DNA of 64,000 nucleotides from Akebia trifoliata (lineage: Eukaryota; Streptophyta; Magnoliopsida; Ranunculales; Lardizabalaceae): positions 28,585,132 through 28,649,131 of the forward strand of contig CM030717.1 of assembly GCA_017979445.1 (NCBI GenBank), read 5' to 3'. The position numbers and the translations under genes were made by a program. Under the pieces are notes generated by a model that worked only from the letters and a program-made list of their open reading frames with translations, was not told the DNA's origin and did not search any database. Below, piece after piece: positions 34,021-46,965 of the stretch. Numbering within the stretch: position 1 is the stretch's first letter; each line of letters starts with the position of its first letter.

Positions 34021-36954
34021 TAGAGGAGAAAATCAAATTTGATATCAAATTTACTTTGGTAGATAGTGTGACATCTGAATGTCAAAGCTAATGACATCTC
34101 AATTTGCAACCTGATTCAATTATTCATCTGGACGTTCAAATCTCAAAGGGTAAAACTCTCCTAGAACTCAAAGGTGTCATATCCTCGAGTGTGAGCTCTC
34201 ACTGACAGAGGGTGTCATATCCTCGAATTTTGACAATTCTCCCTAATTTATGCAAAAGTGCATGTGTGTGCAATGGTTTGATGCTTTTAAAACATTTCAT
34301 CGGATCATTGAGAATAAACTCTCATTGATTACAAAAAAAAAAATGTGTCAGTCTTCTCTCCCTAACAATAATGATTCAAATTATAGTGCACATACGCAAT
34401 GAAAGCAATCATATGATATGCAATTATGACAAGGTTGAACAACGAAGTAATTAGAGTCATAGCATTATCGGAATAAGGTGATGTAGGAAATTCATTAAAT
34501 CTTATTTGAAAAATTATTTATTTTTAGAGCTCGAAAAGATTGAGTCTCGTTTATTGGACTCGAGCTTATGGAAACCACATTTCTTGGGCAGGGATTTACC
34601 GGAACTTATTAAAATCCTACTTGAACTCATATTATATGGTTCACAAAGTTAGAGTTTCATTTTTCGGACTCAAACTTAATAGTCATGCTTATCAGGCTTG
34701 GGTTTGTAGGAACTTATTAAAATCCTAATTTAACTCACATTCTATGATTCATAAAATTGAAGTCTCGTTTCTCGGACTCAAACTTACTAGAGGGCAATGT
34801 TTCTCGAACTTGGATTTGCAAGAACTTATTAAAATCCTACTTTAACTCACATTCTATAATTCACAAAGTTGGAATTTCGTTTCTCAGAATCGAACTTACA
34901 GGAGCCACGCTTCTCAAGCTTAGGTTTGTAAGAACTTACTAAAATCCTACTTTAACTCATATTCTATGATTCAAAAAGTTGAAATTTCGTTTATCGGACT
35001 TGAACTTATTGGAGTCACGCTTCTTAAACTGAGGTTTATAGGAACTTATTAAAATCCTACTCGATCTCATATTCTATAGTTCAAAAATTCGAAGTCTCGT
35101 TTCTCGAACACGACTTATTGGAGCCACACTTCTCGGGCTTAGGTTAGTTAGAACCTTGGTATTGTCAAGCTCAAAAATTGAGAAATTGGGCCTTTATTGG
35201 TTATCATGCATCTGGATTCATAATTATCATTAGGCTTCGCCAGAATTTTAAAATTTTGAGTAAGATTTTCCTTTTTGATCATATGATTAAGAATGAAAAC
35301 TTTGGAATCATAGTGATTCTCAAAAATGCCTCTAGTTTCAAGGTTAACTTCTAACTAGAACTTGATTATGAAATTGATGGAATGGATTGCACTTGAAAAA
35401 TATGGAAGAGAAACTATGGACTCTGATAAATGACAAATAGAAAAACCCACATTCCTTTAAATTTTTAAGACTCTTAAGATTATCATACGTGCAATAAGCA
35501 ATTAGTCATTTTTCAAATTTCTTTTGAGAAATGATTGAGTTTGACTTAAAATCTTGATAATTATTGGAACAGAAGATTTTTCTCTTCAAAGTGATCGATG
35601 ATTCTACATTTATCTTTAGCGAACACTTGAACAAGTAAACATACTCTTAAAGATCTGACATATTTAAGATGACTTCCGAGTTTCGTCGACTTCAACATTG
35701 TCTTCGCCGGATGTGAACTCTTGGTTGAAAAACGAATGTTGTGACTTGAATAATTTTCTGCATTTCCTAATTTTTGCGCAAGCTTCCTTTTGAAGTTTTC
35801 TTCAATCTAGCAAGTTCTTTTTTTTTATGGTTATACCCTAACTTTTGCCTAAGTCGCCGTTTTGGGTTTTCAAATTAACGGGCTTCTCTTTCTTTTTAAT
35901 AATCTCGAATATTCAACTCGATAACTTTTTGGTCCCCTGCACCATAATCGAATTAATTAACATTCAAAAGGACTTAATAGGTGGGTTTTGGACATAGTTT
36001 AAAAAGAATATAAGGCTCGACTTTCCGAAACGCCCCTAATCTGATATTCTCTCTTTTCTGTCAATTCTTTTGATTCTCTTTTTTTTTTTCTAATGCCCCT
36101 AATTTTGCATTAAGTTTTTTAACCTCTCAATAGAAGATTTTCTTTTGGATGACACTTTCCTTAAAAGAATATATTTTTTTGTATTTTTTGCGTGACCGGG
36201 CCTGGAATAACTTCTTAAGTTGCCAACGTACCCAAAAAAAAAAATTTCTCTTTTGGGATCAGGTTAAAACGTAATTCATAAATATTATTCTACCAAGGTT
36301 GGTTAGCATAGCTTAGAAAGAAAAGGTAATTGATTTTTCAGAGGTTATGAGGGGCTAAAAAAAGTTATCTTTTTCTTGGTAAGATAAGAAAATTGTTCGA
36401 CTAAAGAATGCATCATTTGATGAAATGCTACCTAATTTGGTCAAGATTCTAGGAACTCAATGTCTTAATTGTCTTGTCGAGTAAAATCTTCTTTTGAGAA
36501 TGAATTGAATTCAGTCGTCTTTTATGAACTCAAGTATGATTGAGTTCTTTGTATTTGACATTGATTCGTTCAACTGTTTCAAAATTTCAAAAAATCTCTT
36601 ATTCTTTTGCGAATGAAAATCTTCTTCTCTTAAGTGAAAAGCATGATGGATCATTCATGTGGGCCTTAACATTTTTATCGATGGTTTTAACTACATCATT
36701 ATTTCTAATAATATTTGACTTTGAAAGTTACCATTGACTTTTTGTCTTATTTTATCTAGGAGCGATCTATTTTGATGAAAGGCAATGTGATGCTTATTGA
36801 CATATCCTCATAAAGACCATGTGAGAACATTGTTGAATTTCTTAAGTTTATTATTTTGTTATGTTTCTCTAAGGATAATGTAGAACCAATTTGCACTTAT
36901 TGAGTACTCTTTAATACTAATATTTATCAAGTTTGATTGGTGAACTCTGAGCCA
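34021..36954 (-). other. 3' region of the minus Tat element
   Basis: On the minus strand it matches parts of the array 3' region: the tail (34030-34260 against 9540-9790), the gcctaagtcgccgttttggg block (35840-35870) and the ttgggatcaggttaaaacg block (36250-36275 against 16715-16745). No gene is seen; integrase and all upstream pol are missing. The frame at 36540-36737 has no domain. The foreign solo LTR starts at 36960. Confidence 0.75.
34540..35160 (-). repeat. 110-bp minisatellite in the 3' region of the minus Tat element
   Basis: The block gagtctcgtttctcggactc-like recurs at 34542, 34652, 34760, 34872, 34982 and 35092 (spacing 108-112 bp). Each unit also holds aacttattaaaatcctactt. The frames 34540-34728 and 34757-34942 are repeat products. 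Confidence 0.92.
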
Positions 36955-39557
36955 TTATTTGTCACCCCCAAAATCTCAACATGAATCCCCATGATTCATT
37001 AGTCAGAATCTCAAGGTGTGAGGTAACTAATCACACAATTTGATAGAACATTCATAAGCAATAATACTTATGGAAAGTAAAATATACGGAGTGGAAAAAA
37101 CATTTGACTAACATCTAAACGAGACTCTAGAATAAGCGGAAACAATCGACAAACACTGATATAAGTCAAAATCCTCAATCTCATAATACATCAGGTTACA
37201 AAAATTTCTAAACTAACATGTTTCTTATCTACAAGCAAAAATCGTTAGGATCCTCTACTAATCCTCAAAGACACGACGGTGGCAAGACATCAATCTGATC
37301 TTCCCTCAAGACCTCCTCAAAAGACTCATCAATAGCTAAATAATCTGAAAGGGGGGGATAGGGTGAGTAACAAGGGAGTGTTACTCAACAAAATGAACGT
37401 CATTCTAAAAGCGAGTCATACATAATACGAGTAATCACCAAAATAATTAAATAATGCAATTTTTTCATAATATAACATACGATAAATGTCTAAGCATACT
37501 CAATAAATAGTTATAATAATTTTTCATTATCATTTCTATCATTCAAAGTAATATGTGCATCTTTCAAGTGAAAACATCTATCAACATTACAAAAATAAGG
37601 AAAAGATACATAATATGAATACAGCGGTGTAGTCGATAAGAGAGCCAAGGAACATGCCGATATAATCGTCTCGGGTATGACAATTCGTTATTCTAGACTT
37701 CCAATACGATGTGGAATCCCATCGTTATAATTTGATTTTGCAGCCGGTCTAGCATACCACAGTTGAATGTCCATTTATTCGACTCAGACTGGCCGTTGAC
37801 CAAGAACCCAATGCTGAGTTCAACTAACGGTGAGATTGACAGTTCGACGACTATAAATTAGAAGTGATCACTAACTAACCTAGGAGACCCCTCGCTTCGA
37901 AGCCTATCAAGAGGTAATGTATGTGAACCCCACCTACATCTACACTATACACAGACCGCCTTTACATACAACATTCTCCAGGAAATAAGTAAGAAATTCC
38001 TGGATCTCATAAACTATAATATACTCTAAGGTATCTCCTACTACCGAAGTGCATATGATATCTAACACTATCCTAGATTGACTCGCCACTTCCGGATACA
38101 CAGCAACACATCACTCTTTATGGGTTTTCTACGAAATCTATCAAAGTAATTTCACTTTTAAAGTAATTCGAAACTCATAAGGCATCAACCAATTTCATTC
38201 GATGGCTTTGATTGAGTCGAAAGACTCGAAAAACACGATAAAATCAGAAGACGTAAAAACTAAAAATCTGTAAAAATTTGACTAAATGTAAAAGATAATT
38301 CTTTCAAAGTTGTCAAAATTGAAAACGGATTTTTGTACATGAAAGCCCTCGACAACATGAGAAACACCATATAATTTTTTAATACTTAATTCAAAGGAAC
38401 GCTTAAGATATCGCATTTTGAAAATCGGATAGAAACGTTGAATTTTATGTTTTGTTCTTGAAACCAAAAATCACATTTTGATACGATGAGATTTGGATCT
38501 TAAAATCATTCCAAACGTTTCGAAATTAGGGGTAAAACCTTAACTTCATTAAAAAACTTAAAGTAATTGAAATTACTTAAACGTTTTTAATGAAATAAAA
38601 GTAGGAAATGGGTATACATATTATATGGAAGCAACACAAATAAAAATTGAAACTAAACTCAACATTTGAATTTTTTTTTTCAAATTACTAATTTTTTGTC
38701 GAAACTTGACAAAAATCGATACAAATCCTATACTACTCATAAAATGCATAAAATATATTAAATGAACTAAAATAAATCAAAAATAACCATGCAAACATGA
38801 TCCAATACATTCAAATATGTATAAATGTAATGAAACAATCGATCTATTGAAGATCGCATAGATTTTCTATGAAATTATTGCATGACTAAAAGGTAGAAGG
38901 GAAGGCAACCTACCTCAGCTATTCTCTACAGTTCAACGGAGTCTAAAGATCACCTCCGATAGATTGCAAAAAAATTTCTTCGACAAAAATCGACGTTTCT
39001 AGCATTCATGCATAACCCTCGCCGAGAGGAACAACTTTCCTTCTTGCGGTAAAGCTTGAATCGTTTTCGTTTAGCGTAGATCTAAGTTGCAAATCTCGAA
39101 GGAAAATAATTGAGTTTTGTTCAGAGATGAGAATAAGAAAAAACAGATTTTTTCTAAGTAGGGATTAATATTTATAACTTAAGTTGGGACGTATGTGTCA
39201 TTTCAAAAATTATTTTTTTCGAATGTCGATTTGGACATTCTTATACTCTATTTCGGGTGATTTTTCGACATGAATCTAATGGTATGATCGAATTTCTCAA
39301 ATTATATATCTAAAGTGTTGTTTACTAATTTGGTAATCACTTGATGCGAAACTCGAGGATTTAATAATTTTTTCAATCGACTTCTGATTAAATCGTGTTT
39401 ATAGGTTAAAGTATGTTTCTTGACCCTTCTGAATCTATTGGTGAAATTAATTTTTCTCAAATATTGAAAATTAAGGATCCATACTTTTGAATCAACGTAA
39501 AAACTTAAAATTCTTTCTTCGAGATACATAGTAGGATTTTCAAGTTATTACATTATT
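36955..39557. mobile_element. Solo LTR (2593 bp) of another Ty3/gypsy family, with TSD
   Basis: The LTR starts TGTCACCCCC at 36960 and ends AAGTTATTACA at 39552. It is flanked by the perfect 5-bp repeat TTATT (36955-36959 and 39553-39557). The start TGTCAC(C/A)CCC is common in plant chromovirus LTRs. No internal retrotransposon sequence is attached. It lies in the minus Tat element between gag and the 3' region. Open frames within (38282-38467, 39302-39529) have no domain. Confidence 0.92.
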
Positions 39558-41330
39558 TATGTTAGATTTTATGTCCAACTTATTATTACGTGCATGATAA
39601 TCAGAACACTTATTTATTTTATTGGAATTAAAAACATAGACAAACAAACTCAACTAAAGCTTGAAAATTTAAAAAACATAACATAACCAAAATGACTAAC
39701 TAAATTTAAATATTGACGCAACCGAACTAAAACTAAAAGGAAACTCATAGGCGCCTAACAACGAAGCGGGGAAGTTGGACATAATCCTGGGGTTTATGCC
39801 ACTTTGGATATCTTCACAATGGAGGACTTGAACTCGTCTACTTTCACTACCTCTGCATGTTCTAATTTGAGCCTGTCAAATGTTAAGTAACATATTGCTT
39901 CAATAATCTCTTTGTCTTCCAATTTCGTCATTATCTCAGGGTAGATGGACTTATTATAGTATAGTGAGGATAAACCATTAAGACCGATCTAGTGAATGAA
40001 GGAAATTTTGTCAACTGATTCGGGTTTGGATAGGGATATTAAAACAGGTAGAGGCTGATTTTGAAATGCAGGCAAATGATTAGTTTAAATATTAGATGCG
40101 GTAGGAGCGAATATAGTGACTTTTCCTTGCTCAATAAGGTCTTGAATAACATAGTGGAAAGTAATACACCTATCAAGAACATGCCCAGGCATTTGATGGA
40201 ATTCACATAATTGCCCATTATCCAAATTTGGAGGGAGAATTAAGCAAAGGCTTAGATTGCAATGGTGTTAGTAATCCCCTTTTCATCAATTTTTGTAATG
40301 CAATACTAAGGAACATTCTAAGATTGGAGAATTGTCATCTAGACTTGGCTTGGGAGGGTTGTGTATTTGTTGAACTAGTACAAAAAAGGTATTGATCACT
40401 TATAAGGAATTAGCACTGGATTTGAAATTTTTGGGTTTTGACTCAAACGAGTTACCAAAGATGCACAAAGAGTAGGCATCCTCAACTTGATTTTCAACCT
40501 CAATGAGGGACTGAAAAGTCAGAAGATTCTGAGGCATCAAATACTTAGCATAATTTGAAGTGAGATTCCTGAGGATGGTCTTGACATGTTCCTTCTCTTG
40601 AGATCAATCCACAATTAAGCGTTTTTACCTCTTCATCGAACAATGAACTCAATGAAGATTTTCCCGAGCTTTTACATAGTCGTTTCGAAATCTCTTCTTG
40701 TGAGTTCAATGTCTGTGTTAAATGAATATTAACCAATAAACTCCTTCATCTATTCGTACCATGTTTTTAAACGAGATAAGTCTAGTGACATGAGTCAACG
40801 TAAGGCAGGTCTTGTGAGAGTTCTTTGAAAAAATAAAGTCATGTTCTTCACTCAGTCCTTGAGATTGTATGATGCTGACATATACTTCCAAGTAAGTCCT
40901 ATGGCATCCAATCCCATCAAACGTTTCCATATTTGGCATTGTGAATTCCTATGGCATACAGGTTGTGGGGAATAACGCCATTGCCCCTAATTCAAGGACA
41001 AAATCTTCTAGGTCCTTGATATTCTTCAAGACAGTTTCAACATGAATTACTCGATAGACTAAGATTGGGTCAATGGGTATTTGATCTTCTTGGTCTTTGC
41101 CGATGTCAAACACAACCTGAGATTTTACAGTTTTATCTTCTTCTTTTTTTCATTCTTCAAGCCCTCAATTTTTATTTGAACGGAGGCAATAATCTGTGCT
41201 TGAAAGGATTCCAAAATCTAACGAAATGCTACTTTGTCCATGATAGTTGTTCTTTCATGTGGCAAAAGTTAACTACTTAGATTTAACGATGGTACTCGAA
41301 CAAGACGACTCTTTCGACGAACCCAAAATG
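39558..41330 (-). pseudogene. gag: gag remnant of the minus Tat element
   Basis: Minus-strand frames give MPNMETFDGIGCHRTYLEVY (40718-40939), the start of the conserved Tat gag core (P-x-x-x-x-(F/Y)-(D/N)-G-x-G-x-P-x-x-H-L). Then NIHLTQTLNSQEEISKRL follows (40545-40736). Further on is LCEFHQMPGHVLDRCITF (about 40150-40215), the C-x2-H-x4-H-x4-C knuckle of Tat gag, followed by VIQDLIEQGKVTIF. Frameshifts and stops separate the blocks. The sequence continues as degraded coding to about 39800; protease and everything downstream are lost. Confidence 0.82.
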
Positions 41331-42367
41331 GCACCGATGGTGATTTAGAACATCTAAGAACAATAATTACCTGATTGAAATAAACCAAGATTAACCATTG
41401 ATTTTGAAAGCTTGATTCTTAATTACATAATTAGAATTTTGATATAAATTAACCCAAGTCCAATGACAAAAATCAAGTCCAAATACATTATAAGTCTATA
41501 GTGACCATAAGGGTGAGAAAGGTTAGTCACGGGTCTACCCTTGGTTGGGGTTGAACCTTTGGTCAGACAAATTAGTTTAACCATAGGGTAGAATCTTCTT
41601 GGTGTGAATTAGATTGAATCTTTGAACCTAAAACCAATTGGTCCAGCCGATTTAAAACTAGCCAGTTAAATCCATTTGTCAATTGGGCCAACTAGTTTAA
41701 TTGGTTCACAATGAATAATATTTTTTTATACCAGTTGAGTTTATTGGGTCGGATCGGTATTGCGAGATTAATTTGGACCGGTCCATCCACTTATATGTCA
41801 ATTAGATTAAAGAATTTAAACCTAGGAACACCCATAGTCAGTTCAACTCGTGGCCTAATGAGACCGCACCTAGATTTGGATTTCTTGACTTGCTATATGA
41901 TTGAGACTAGGATGGAATAAAGCTCAGGTCACTTCAGCTTGAAACACCAATATACCTCCCAATTTCACCTGACTAGACAGTACGCGGTGCTTTAATTTGA
42001 TATATCCAAATGTATGGTACTAAAGTCTTAGTATTCATGTGCGTCCCTCGTACCGAAAAATTAGATTAGCTTAGATCTGACTGCAGAATTAATAAGGGTA
42101 TGTCGTGATGCAAACATGAAAATGCATGCTCGTGAGTGTGCGCAAATGGACAAAATATACTCGGGACGTTTTCGAGAATAATCAACTGTACAAGCCACAT
42201 GATCCAATTGCAAGAAGTAATCAATCATCCACATCTAATCACATACTCATGAAAGAAATGACAAAATATAGCCTAATCTAAGAGTATTCTTGAGTCAACT
42301 AGGTTGACTCGAGTGAAAAAGTCACCTAAAAGATAGTTTTGAATCGAACAAATTTAACTCAAACGTT
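41331..42367 (-). other. Leader (5' untranslated) region of the minus Tat element
   Basis: Lies between the primer-binding site and gag. No gene is seen. Several related stretches around 41560-41860 (ggttgaacc, aattggtccagccgattta, gggccaactagtttaattgg) look like degenerate short repeats. Plus-strand frames here have no domain. Confidence 0.6.
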
Positions 42368-42385
42368 CCCCAGTAGAGTCGCCAT
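42368..42385 (-). other. Primer-binding site of the minus Tat element
   Basis: On the minus strand tggcgactctactgggga follows the LTR end gatttca after one base. This sequence type is usual directly downstream of the 5' LTR in plant Tat elements. It fixes the LTR end at 42386. Confidence 0.75.
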
Positions 42386-43840
42386 TGAAATCACCTCAAC
42401 CCGTTATGCTAAATGACAAAAAGGAGCATAACTGGTAAACTGCGGGATTTTCTAAAAATTGATAATCGATACCTAATTTAGGTCTAGGAACCAAAAATAA
42501 CTCCAAAAATGGATTCGAATCGGTCCATGGATAAGAGGTCAAATTACGGATTTCTAAAAGTGTATGCAACAAACTCGCATGATTGGTCTCTACTGCGATC
42601 CAAAACTATCATATGGTCAACGGGCAAATACTGGAGTCAAGCTAAGGTCCAATCATCATTAATTTATACCGAATTTGCTAAATGAATCCTACGGCTAAAA
42701 TTTTTCCAAACATTACATAAGAATGAAAAAAAAAATGAAAAAGTCCTAATCATATCCCATATTCTAAAATTCATTGTAAAAAAATCTTGAATCGAAATTA
42801 CCAAATTGGTAGGATATATAAACACTCCAAATCAAAAAATAAAAATAAAAATTTATTGAATTAAGAATATATGAATGTATATGAACTTTCTAAATGGGAA
42901 ATCATTGACTTTAGCAAATTTCATAAATTGAAAAAATTATGAATGGAATTTCAAATTAGAAAATTATGAATATAAAATTTCTAAATTAGAAATGAACTTT
43001 CAAATTAGAAAATTATGAAGATAAAATTTCCAAATTAGACAATTACAAATATGAACTTTTCAAATTAGAAAATTACGAATATAAACTTTCCAAATCAGAA
43101 ATTTATGAATATGAACTTTTCAAATTAAAAATGAATATGCATTTTTCAAATTAAAAGATTATGAATATATGCCAACTTGACAAATTTGCAAATTTTAATA
43201 TCGTACAAAACTACCAAATTAATAAAATATGAATGCGCATAAATCACAAGATTGGTGAAAATCAATGTCATACAAAATTATTAAGTCTCAAAAAATATGA
43301 ACATTCATAAATCACAAAATTAATAAAACTCTATCATATAAAAATATCAAATTTGAAAAATACAAACATTCATAAATGACAAGATTGATGAAAATCAATA
43401 TTATATAAAAATTATCAAATCTAAAAATTATGAACATTCATAAATTACAAAATTGATGCAAATCAATATCATAGAAAAATATCAAATATAAAAAATATGA
43501 ATACGAATATCAATTTGAAAAATATGAATTTTTCAACTAGAATTACGATGATAAAAAAAACACCAAGAATATCAATTTGGAAAAAAATAAAGAAAAGAAA
43601 AAGACGAAGAAATAATATAAAAAAAAATTAATAATAAAAGATATTAAAAAAAACAAAGTCTAAAAAAATGATTGTGCAAGATTCCTTCAGGCGCAATCTG
43701 AGATAATTGCGAGAAGCTTGATGGGAGAGGATGAAGAATGCAAGTCCTTCGAAATTCTTCTTCTTTTTCTTCTTGTATTATATTATTTTTTATTATTCTA
43801 TGTTTTCTTCTTCTTTCTTTCTTTTCTTTCTTGTTCCTTT
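42386..43840 (-). repeat. Minus-facing Tat LTR, right (5' LTR end of the minus element, truncated)
   Basis: Carries the last 1.45 kb of the LTR, ending TGATTTCA next to the primer-binding site. The first half of the LTR is missing. At 43840 it meets the plus-facing LTR fragment head to head with no spacer (tgttccttt / aaagataaag). Confidence 0.82.
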
Positions 43841-45444
43841 AAAGATAAAGAAAACAAAAGAAAAAAAGAAGAAGAAAACATAGAATAACAAAAATATATA
43901 TATATACAAGAAGAAAAAATTCAAAGGAACCGCATTCTTCATCCTCTCCCATCACGTCTCTCGCAATTACCTCAGATCATGCTTGAAGGAATCTAACATA
44001 ACCATTTTTTATGTGAGTTTAGCTTCTTGCTTTACTTTCTTTTTTATCTTTTTTTTCCTTCTTTTCATTTCTCTTATTATTTTCCAAATTGATATTCTTG
44101 GGTTTTTTTTATCATTGTAATTCTAGTTGGAAAATTCATATTTTCCAAATTGATATTTGTATTCATATTTTTCAGATTTGATATTTTTATATGATATTAA
44201 TTTGCATCAATTTTATGATTTATGAATGATTGCAATTTCTAGATTTAATAATTTTTACATGATATTGATTTTCATCAATTTTTGTTATTTATGAATGTTC
44301 ACAACTTTTAGATTTGATAATTTTTATATGATATTGATTTTCATCAATTTTGTGATTTATGAATGCTCATATGTTTCACATTTGATGAATTTATAAGATA
44401 TTGATTTGCATCAAATTTGTGATTTATAAATGTTTATATTTTCCAGATTTGATATTTTTATATGATATTAAATTTTATTATTTATGAATGTTCATAATTT
44501 TTTTTAGATTTGATAATTTTGTATCACATTGATTTTCACCAATCTTGTGATTTAGGTGCATTCATATTTTATTAACTTAATAATTTTATACGATATTTAA
44601 ATTTGCCAATTCGTTCAGTTATGCGATATTCATAATCTTCTAATTTGAAATTTTCAATTTCATTTCTAATTTTAAAAGTTCATATTCATAATTTCTAATT
44701 TGAAAAGTTTATATTAATAAATTTCTAATTTGAAAAATTCATATTCGTAATTTTCTAATTTAAAATTTTCATATTCATAATTTTCTAATTTGGAAGTTCT
44801 ACTTTAATTCAAAATTTTCATATTCATAACTTTCTTATTTGAAATTCCATTCATAATTTTTCTAATTCCCGAATTTTGCCAAAATCAATGATTACCAATT
44901 TAGAAAGTTCATATACAAATATATTCTTAATTCAATAAAAAAATTTTGACTCGGAGTGTTTACATAACCTACCAATTTGGTATTTTGAATTCAAGATTTT
45001 TTACACTAAACTTTGGAATATGGGATATGATTAAGGTTTTTTCATTTTTTTTTTTTTTCCTTTTTATGCAAAATTCAAGAAATCATGTAATGTTTAGAAA
45101 AAAAATTAATCGTAGGATCCATTTAGCAAATTCGGCATAAATTGATGATGATTGGACCTTAGCTTGAATCTAGTTTTTGTCGTTGATCATAGGATAATTT
45201 TGGATTGTCGTAGAGATCGATCATCTCAATCAGACAGGTTCAGTGCCTAACACCTTCTGAAACCCGTAATCTAACCCCTTACTCATTTCTCTTATCTGTG
45301 AACCGATCCGGATCCTTTTTTAGAATTATTTTTTGTTCTTACACTTAAACTAGGCGACGACTCCTAATTCTCTGAAAATCCTCCAGTTTACCAATCAATC
45401 AGACTCATTTTTGCCATTTAATGAAACGGATCGAGACGATTTTA
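43841..45444 (+). repeat. Plus-facing Tat LTR, right, 5'-truncated
   Basis: Carries the last 1.6 kb of the LTR: minisatellites (44170-44570, 44640-44860), the conserved ggttcagtgcctaacacctt block, and the end GACGATTTTA next to the TSD CCGGC (45445-45449). It overlaps the coverage of the left plus-facing fragment by about 0.6-0.7 kb, so the two plus pieces are not simply the halves of one LTR. Confidence 0.82.
45235..45266 (+). other. Conserved LTR hairpin, right plus LTR copy
   Basis: CAGGTTCAG faces CTGAAACCCG around TGCCTAACACCTT. Seven pairs form with one bulged A. The three pairs next to the loop (CAG/CTG) differ from other copies on both sides. Confidence 0.7.
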
Positions 45445-45449
45445 CCGGC
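45445..45449. repeat. TSD of the Tat composite, right copy
   Basis: CCGGC, identical to 28877-28881; LINE coding sequence resumes immediately after it. Confidence 0.85.
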
Positions 45450-46930
45450 AAAACCTTGTTCTTTCTCATGTTACTGAGATGCCCGAGATTACTTCAAAGC
45501 AACAAAGAAGGCCATCTAACCTCCTTATCTATTCAAGAGAGGCACCCAAGAACACTAATGTATCATCTACAAATTGTAGGTATCATCAACGATCCCCCGA
45601 CGCCCACTAAGAATTCGAACAAAATATCGCTCATCACACCTCTATCCAACATCCGCCCAAGAGCTTCTACTACAATGCTATATAAGAGGAGAAAGGATCC
45701 CCTTGCCTTAGACCTCTTGAGCTCTTGAAGAAACCTTGAGGTGACCCATTAACCAAAACCAAAAAAGGAGATGACATGCAAGACATGATCCACGAGATCC
45801 ACCTCCTACCGAACCCCATCCTCCACCCAAGCATGTACTCCAGAAAATCGCAACTACCATGATTATAGGCCTTCTCAAGGTCTATTTTGCACACCACCCC
45901 CACCTTCCCTGATTTAAGTCTTGAATTAATGCACTCATTCTCTATTAACACCCCATCCAGAATTTGTTGCCCCTTGATGAAAGGGCCATGGTTTCTACCA
46001 ATCAACCCCTGAATTAACACCTTTTAGCCTATTGGCTAGGAGATTGGCAATGATCTTGTACAAAGTGTTCACCAAATTGATGGGCCTAAGATCCTCAATA
46101 TCTTTTGTCCCTAGCAACTTAGGAATCAAGGCAATGAAAGAGCAATTCGACCCCGATCCAACATTGACTCCCTATGAAAACTCCACCACCAACAAGAAAT
46201 CTCTTTTAATTGTCTCCCAACAGACACTGAAGAATTCAATAGGAAACCCATCAAGACCTGGAGCTTTATCATTACCCATTCCATTCCAAACATCCACCTC
46301 CTCGAAAGGTCTCTCCAAACCCTCACATTGCAACTCATTAACCCTCTCAAACTGAAGAAACCCGAGCTTCAACCTCTGAAAATGTTGTTCTAAGTAGAGT
46401 CGAATTAAAGTCAGTAATACCTTTGGCAACGTCCTCTTCTCCCTCTAGCCACACCCCATTCACTCTGACTTTGAAATGAAATTATTCCCACAATGAGAAC
46501 TAGTCATCTATGAAAGTATTTAGTGTTTCCATCTCCCTCTTTCAACCACTTAAGGAACTTCTGCTTCCAACTCATCTCCTCCAAGGAAGCCAACCTTTGA
46601 TAAGTCACCCTCAGATTGAATCTCGTTGGCCTATCTACTACCGAAAGGGGGTATAGCTCCTCAATATTCGAGAGCACCTCATTCTTCTTAACATCAACTC
46701 TCCCAAAAGACTCCTTATTCCACCGAGTTAAAATTTCCTTCAAAGTTTTCAACTTCCTTCTAAAAACATATCCCGCACTACCTACGAAGGAAAAACTACT
46801 CCATCCCGACACCAGCTCTTTGAAATTTTGATGATGTAACCACATAACCTCAAATCCAAAAGGGATGGGACCCCTCGTCATCAAGCGAGACCCCTTCCCT
46901 AATGAACTAATCGTAGCACTCTCCAATAAT
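45450..46930 (-). pseudogene. LINE ORF2, reverse transcriptase part
   Basis: Read from right to left on the minus strand: IPFGFEVMWLHHQNFKEL and WLKEGDGNTKYFHR (46504-46926), the linker after the endonuclease; GNDKAPGLDGFPIEFF (46172-46429), the start of reverse transcriptase; VVCKIDLEKAYNH, VLVNGSPQGFF and RGLRQGDPFS (45670-46020). Near 45545 the catalytic box reads FVDDTLVF, so both aspartates survive. Several stops interrupt the frame. The endonuclease domain expected upstream is absent: the sequence passes from the ORF1 end to the post-endonuclease linker within about 60 bases. The plus-strand frames are antisense shadows. Confidence 0.9.
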
Positions 46931-46965
46931 TTCCTTCTTTTTGAGAGCTATTTCCAACAGGAAAC

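Larger units (their letters stand above)
28882..45444. mobile_element. 16.6-kb composite of opposite-facing Tat retrotransposons inside the LINE
   Basis: The outer ends are a plus-facing LTR start (TATAGACACC, from TGTAGACACC) and a plus-facing LTR end (GACGATTTTA, from a CA end), flanked by CCGGC on both sides. Between them lies a minus-strand Tat element with its own 3' LTR (30895-34005), polypurine tract, 3' region, gag remnant, primer-binding site and 5' LTR end (42386). The pol region is gone and a foreign solo LTR occupies 36960-39552. The simplest reading is a minus-strand copy inserted into a plus-strand relative, with later deletions. Confidence 0.8.

Noticed and set aside
34540..35160. 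Regular repeats that might suggest a CRISPR array
   Set aside because: Units are 110 bp without constant repeat and unique spacers, and they lie in a plant retrotransposon; the same holds for 6788-7320 and 8650-9510.
28882..45444. A simple single inversion inside one plus-strand Tat element as the cause of the palindromes
   Set aside because: The LTR pieces add up to more than two LTRs (about 8 kb against 6.2 kb), and the two plus pieces overlap, so at least two element copies are required.
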